A stretch of DNA of 64,000 bases from Hymenopus coronatus (taxonomy: Eukaryota; Arthropoda; Insecta; Mantodea; Hymenopodidae), in the NCBI GenBank assembly GCA_030762935.1, contig CM060896.1:11954001-12018000 (forward strand). Reading direction: 5' to 3'. Shown here piece by piece: positions 63,568-64,000 of this stretch. The translations under genes were made by a program, and so were the position numbers. How positions within the stretch are numbered: position 1 is the first letter of the stretch; each line of letters opens with the position of its first letter. The notes beneath the pieces are model-generated. The model was not told the origin of the DNA. It saw only the letters and a program-made list of their open reading frames with translations, and did not search any database.

Positions 63568-64000
63568 TTAGTATTACTCACTGTATTATTATTACGTCTC
63601 GGCCGTGAGAGAGATAATGTATTACAGGTAATTTAATATTTGTAAATGGTGAACTGGTAAGATGTTCTTGTCAATATCACTGGATGATACAATAATTATT
63701 AACACTGTATGATGGCACAGATAGATTAAGATACAGCACGCGTTCCCATAGGAAGCTACCCGACAATGATGATCACGTGAAGACTGACAAATGAGCGTCT
63801 ATTCAGCTCTTATATAGGCTCAAAGCTTATTCTACATGTTTCTCCTTATTAAACATTCTTTAAGCAAGTATATAATACAGACTTCCTTTTATTTATAAAT
63901 AAATTTCTTTTGGTACATATAATATTTATTTCATAAGCTTAGTGAATATTTAAATATGAGTATCTAACGCTTGGGGATGAGGTATACTAGAAAGAACAGC
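63568..64000. other. Unique intergenic end segment
   Basis: About 430 bases to the window end. No repeat, RNA gene or coding signal recognised. Confidence 0.4.

Noticed and set aside
1..64000. CRISPR array, operon or prophage interpretation of the regularly recurring repeat.
   Set aside because: The repeat is about 900 bp, on both strands, nested and truncated, with no spacers, ribosome binding sites or bacterial genes; mariners and tRNA-derived SINEs show a eukaryote.

Overview
The window is intergenic, AT-rich DNA from a large, transposon-laden animal genome. An insect is most likely: mariner, rosa-type, hAT-like and Harbinger-like DNA transposons occur together with several tRNA-derived SINEs and long (CA)n tracts, and I see no bacterial-style gene organisation. 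A cockroach/termite/orthopteran/phasmid type host fits best, but that is inference. No confident conserved host gene was found. One small ORF with a signal peptide (34109-34414, minus) is the best host-gene candidate.

The dominant content is one repeat, here called family A: about 53 complete or partial copies (A1-A53), roughly 33 kb or half of the window, on both strands. A complete copy is about 850-920 bp. One end begins TCTGATGTGTTCCATTCACAT and carries an inner TGACTTTCTCTA motif. The other end is a near-perfect 38-bp palindrome (half-site CTTTCTCTATACACTATGT) finishing in GTAA. A (CA)n/(GT)n tract sits at a fixed place about 130-150 bp inside the palindrome end. A subterminal inverted motif, an internal microsatellite, a terminal hairpin, AT-tract insertion and no ordinary terminal inverted repeats match the non-autonomous Helentron (HINE/DINE-1-like) plan. 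By that convention the palindrome is the 3' end, so copies that show the palindrome first on the plus strand are listed as minus. No Rep/helicase coding sequence is present. Family A copies are also found head-to-tail, nested, 3'-truncated in stacks and fused as foldbacks.

Layout. 1-9 kb: family A with an LTR-like promoter at 2.0-2.3 kb. 9.5-10.1 kb: rosa-type element. 10.5-16.9 kb: dense A cluster with a copy nested in a copy. 17-18.8 kb: mariner-derived element C1, a SINE and a hAT-like end. 18.9-29.2 kb: A copies, a mariner inside an A copy and C2. 29.2-31.9 kb: family B element inside C4, and LINE fragments. 31.9-36.5 kb: A tandem, the secreted-ORF candidate, and B2. 36.6-41.8 kb: A tandem, and a Harbinger-like element split by an A copy. 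41.8-49.2 kb: free of family A, with a decayed gypsy-like segment, a rosa-type element, a B element split by a mariner, and a mariner pseudogene. 49.2-53.6 kb: A copies. 53.6-57 kb: SINEs, a hAT-like foldback with a minisatellite, and a mariner. 57-59.8 kb: C3 split by two A copies, one of which holds a SINE. 59.9-64 kb: stacked A 5' ends, SINE, B4, A53.

Nested insertions give a relative order. B, C and Harbinger-like elements were targets for A copies, B was a target for a mariner, and A copies were targets for a SINE, a mariner and younger A copies. At least two A insertion sites can be rebuilt exactly from sequence inside the window.
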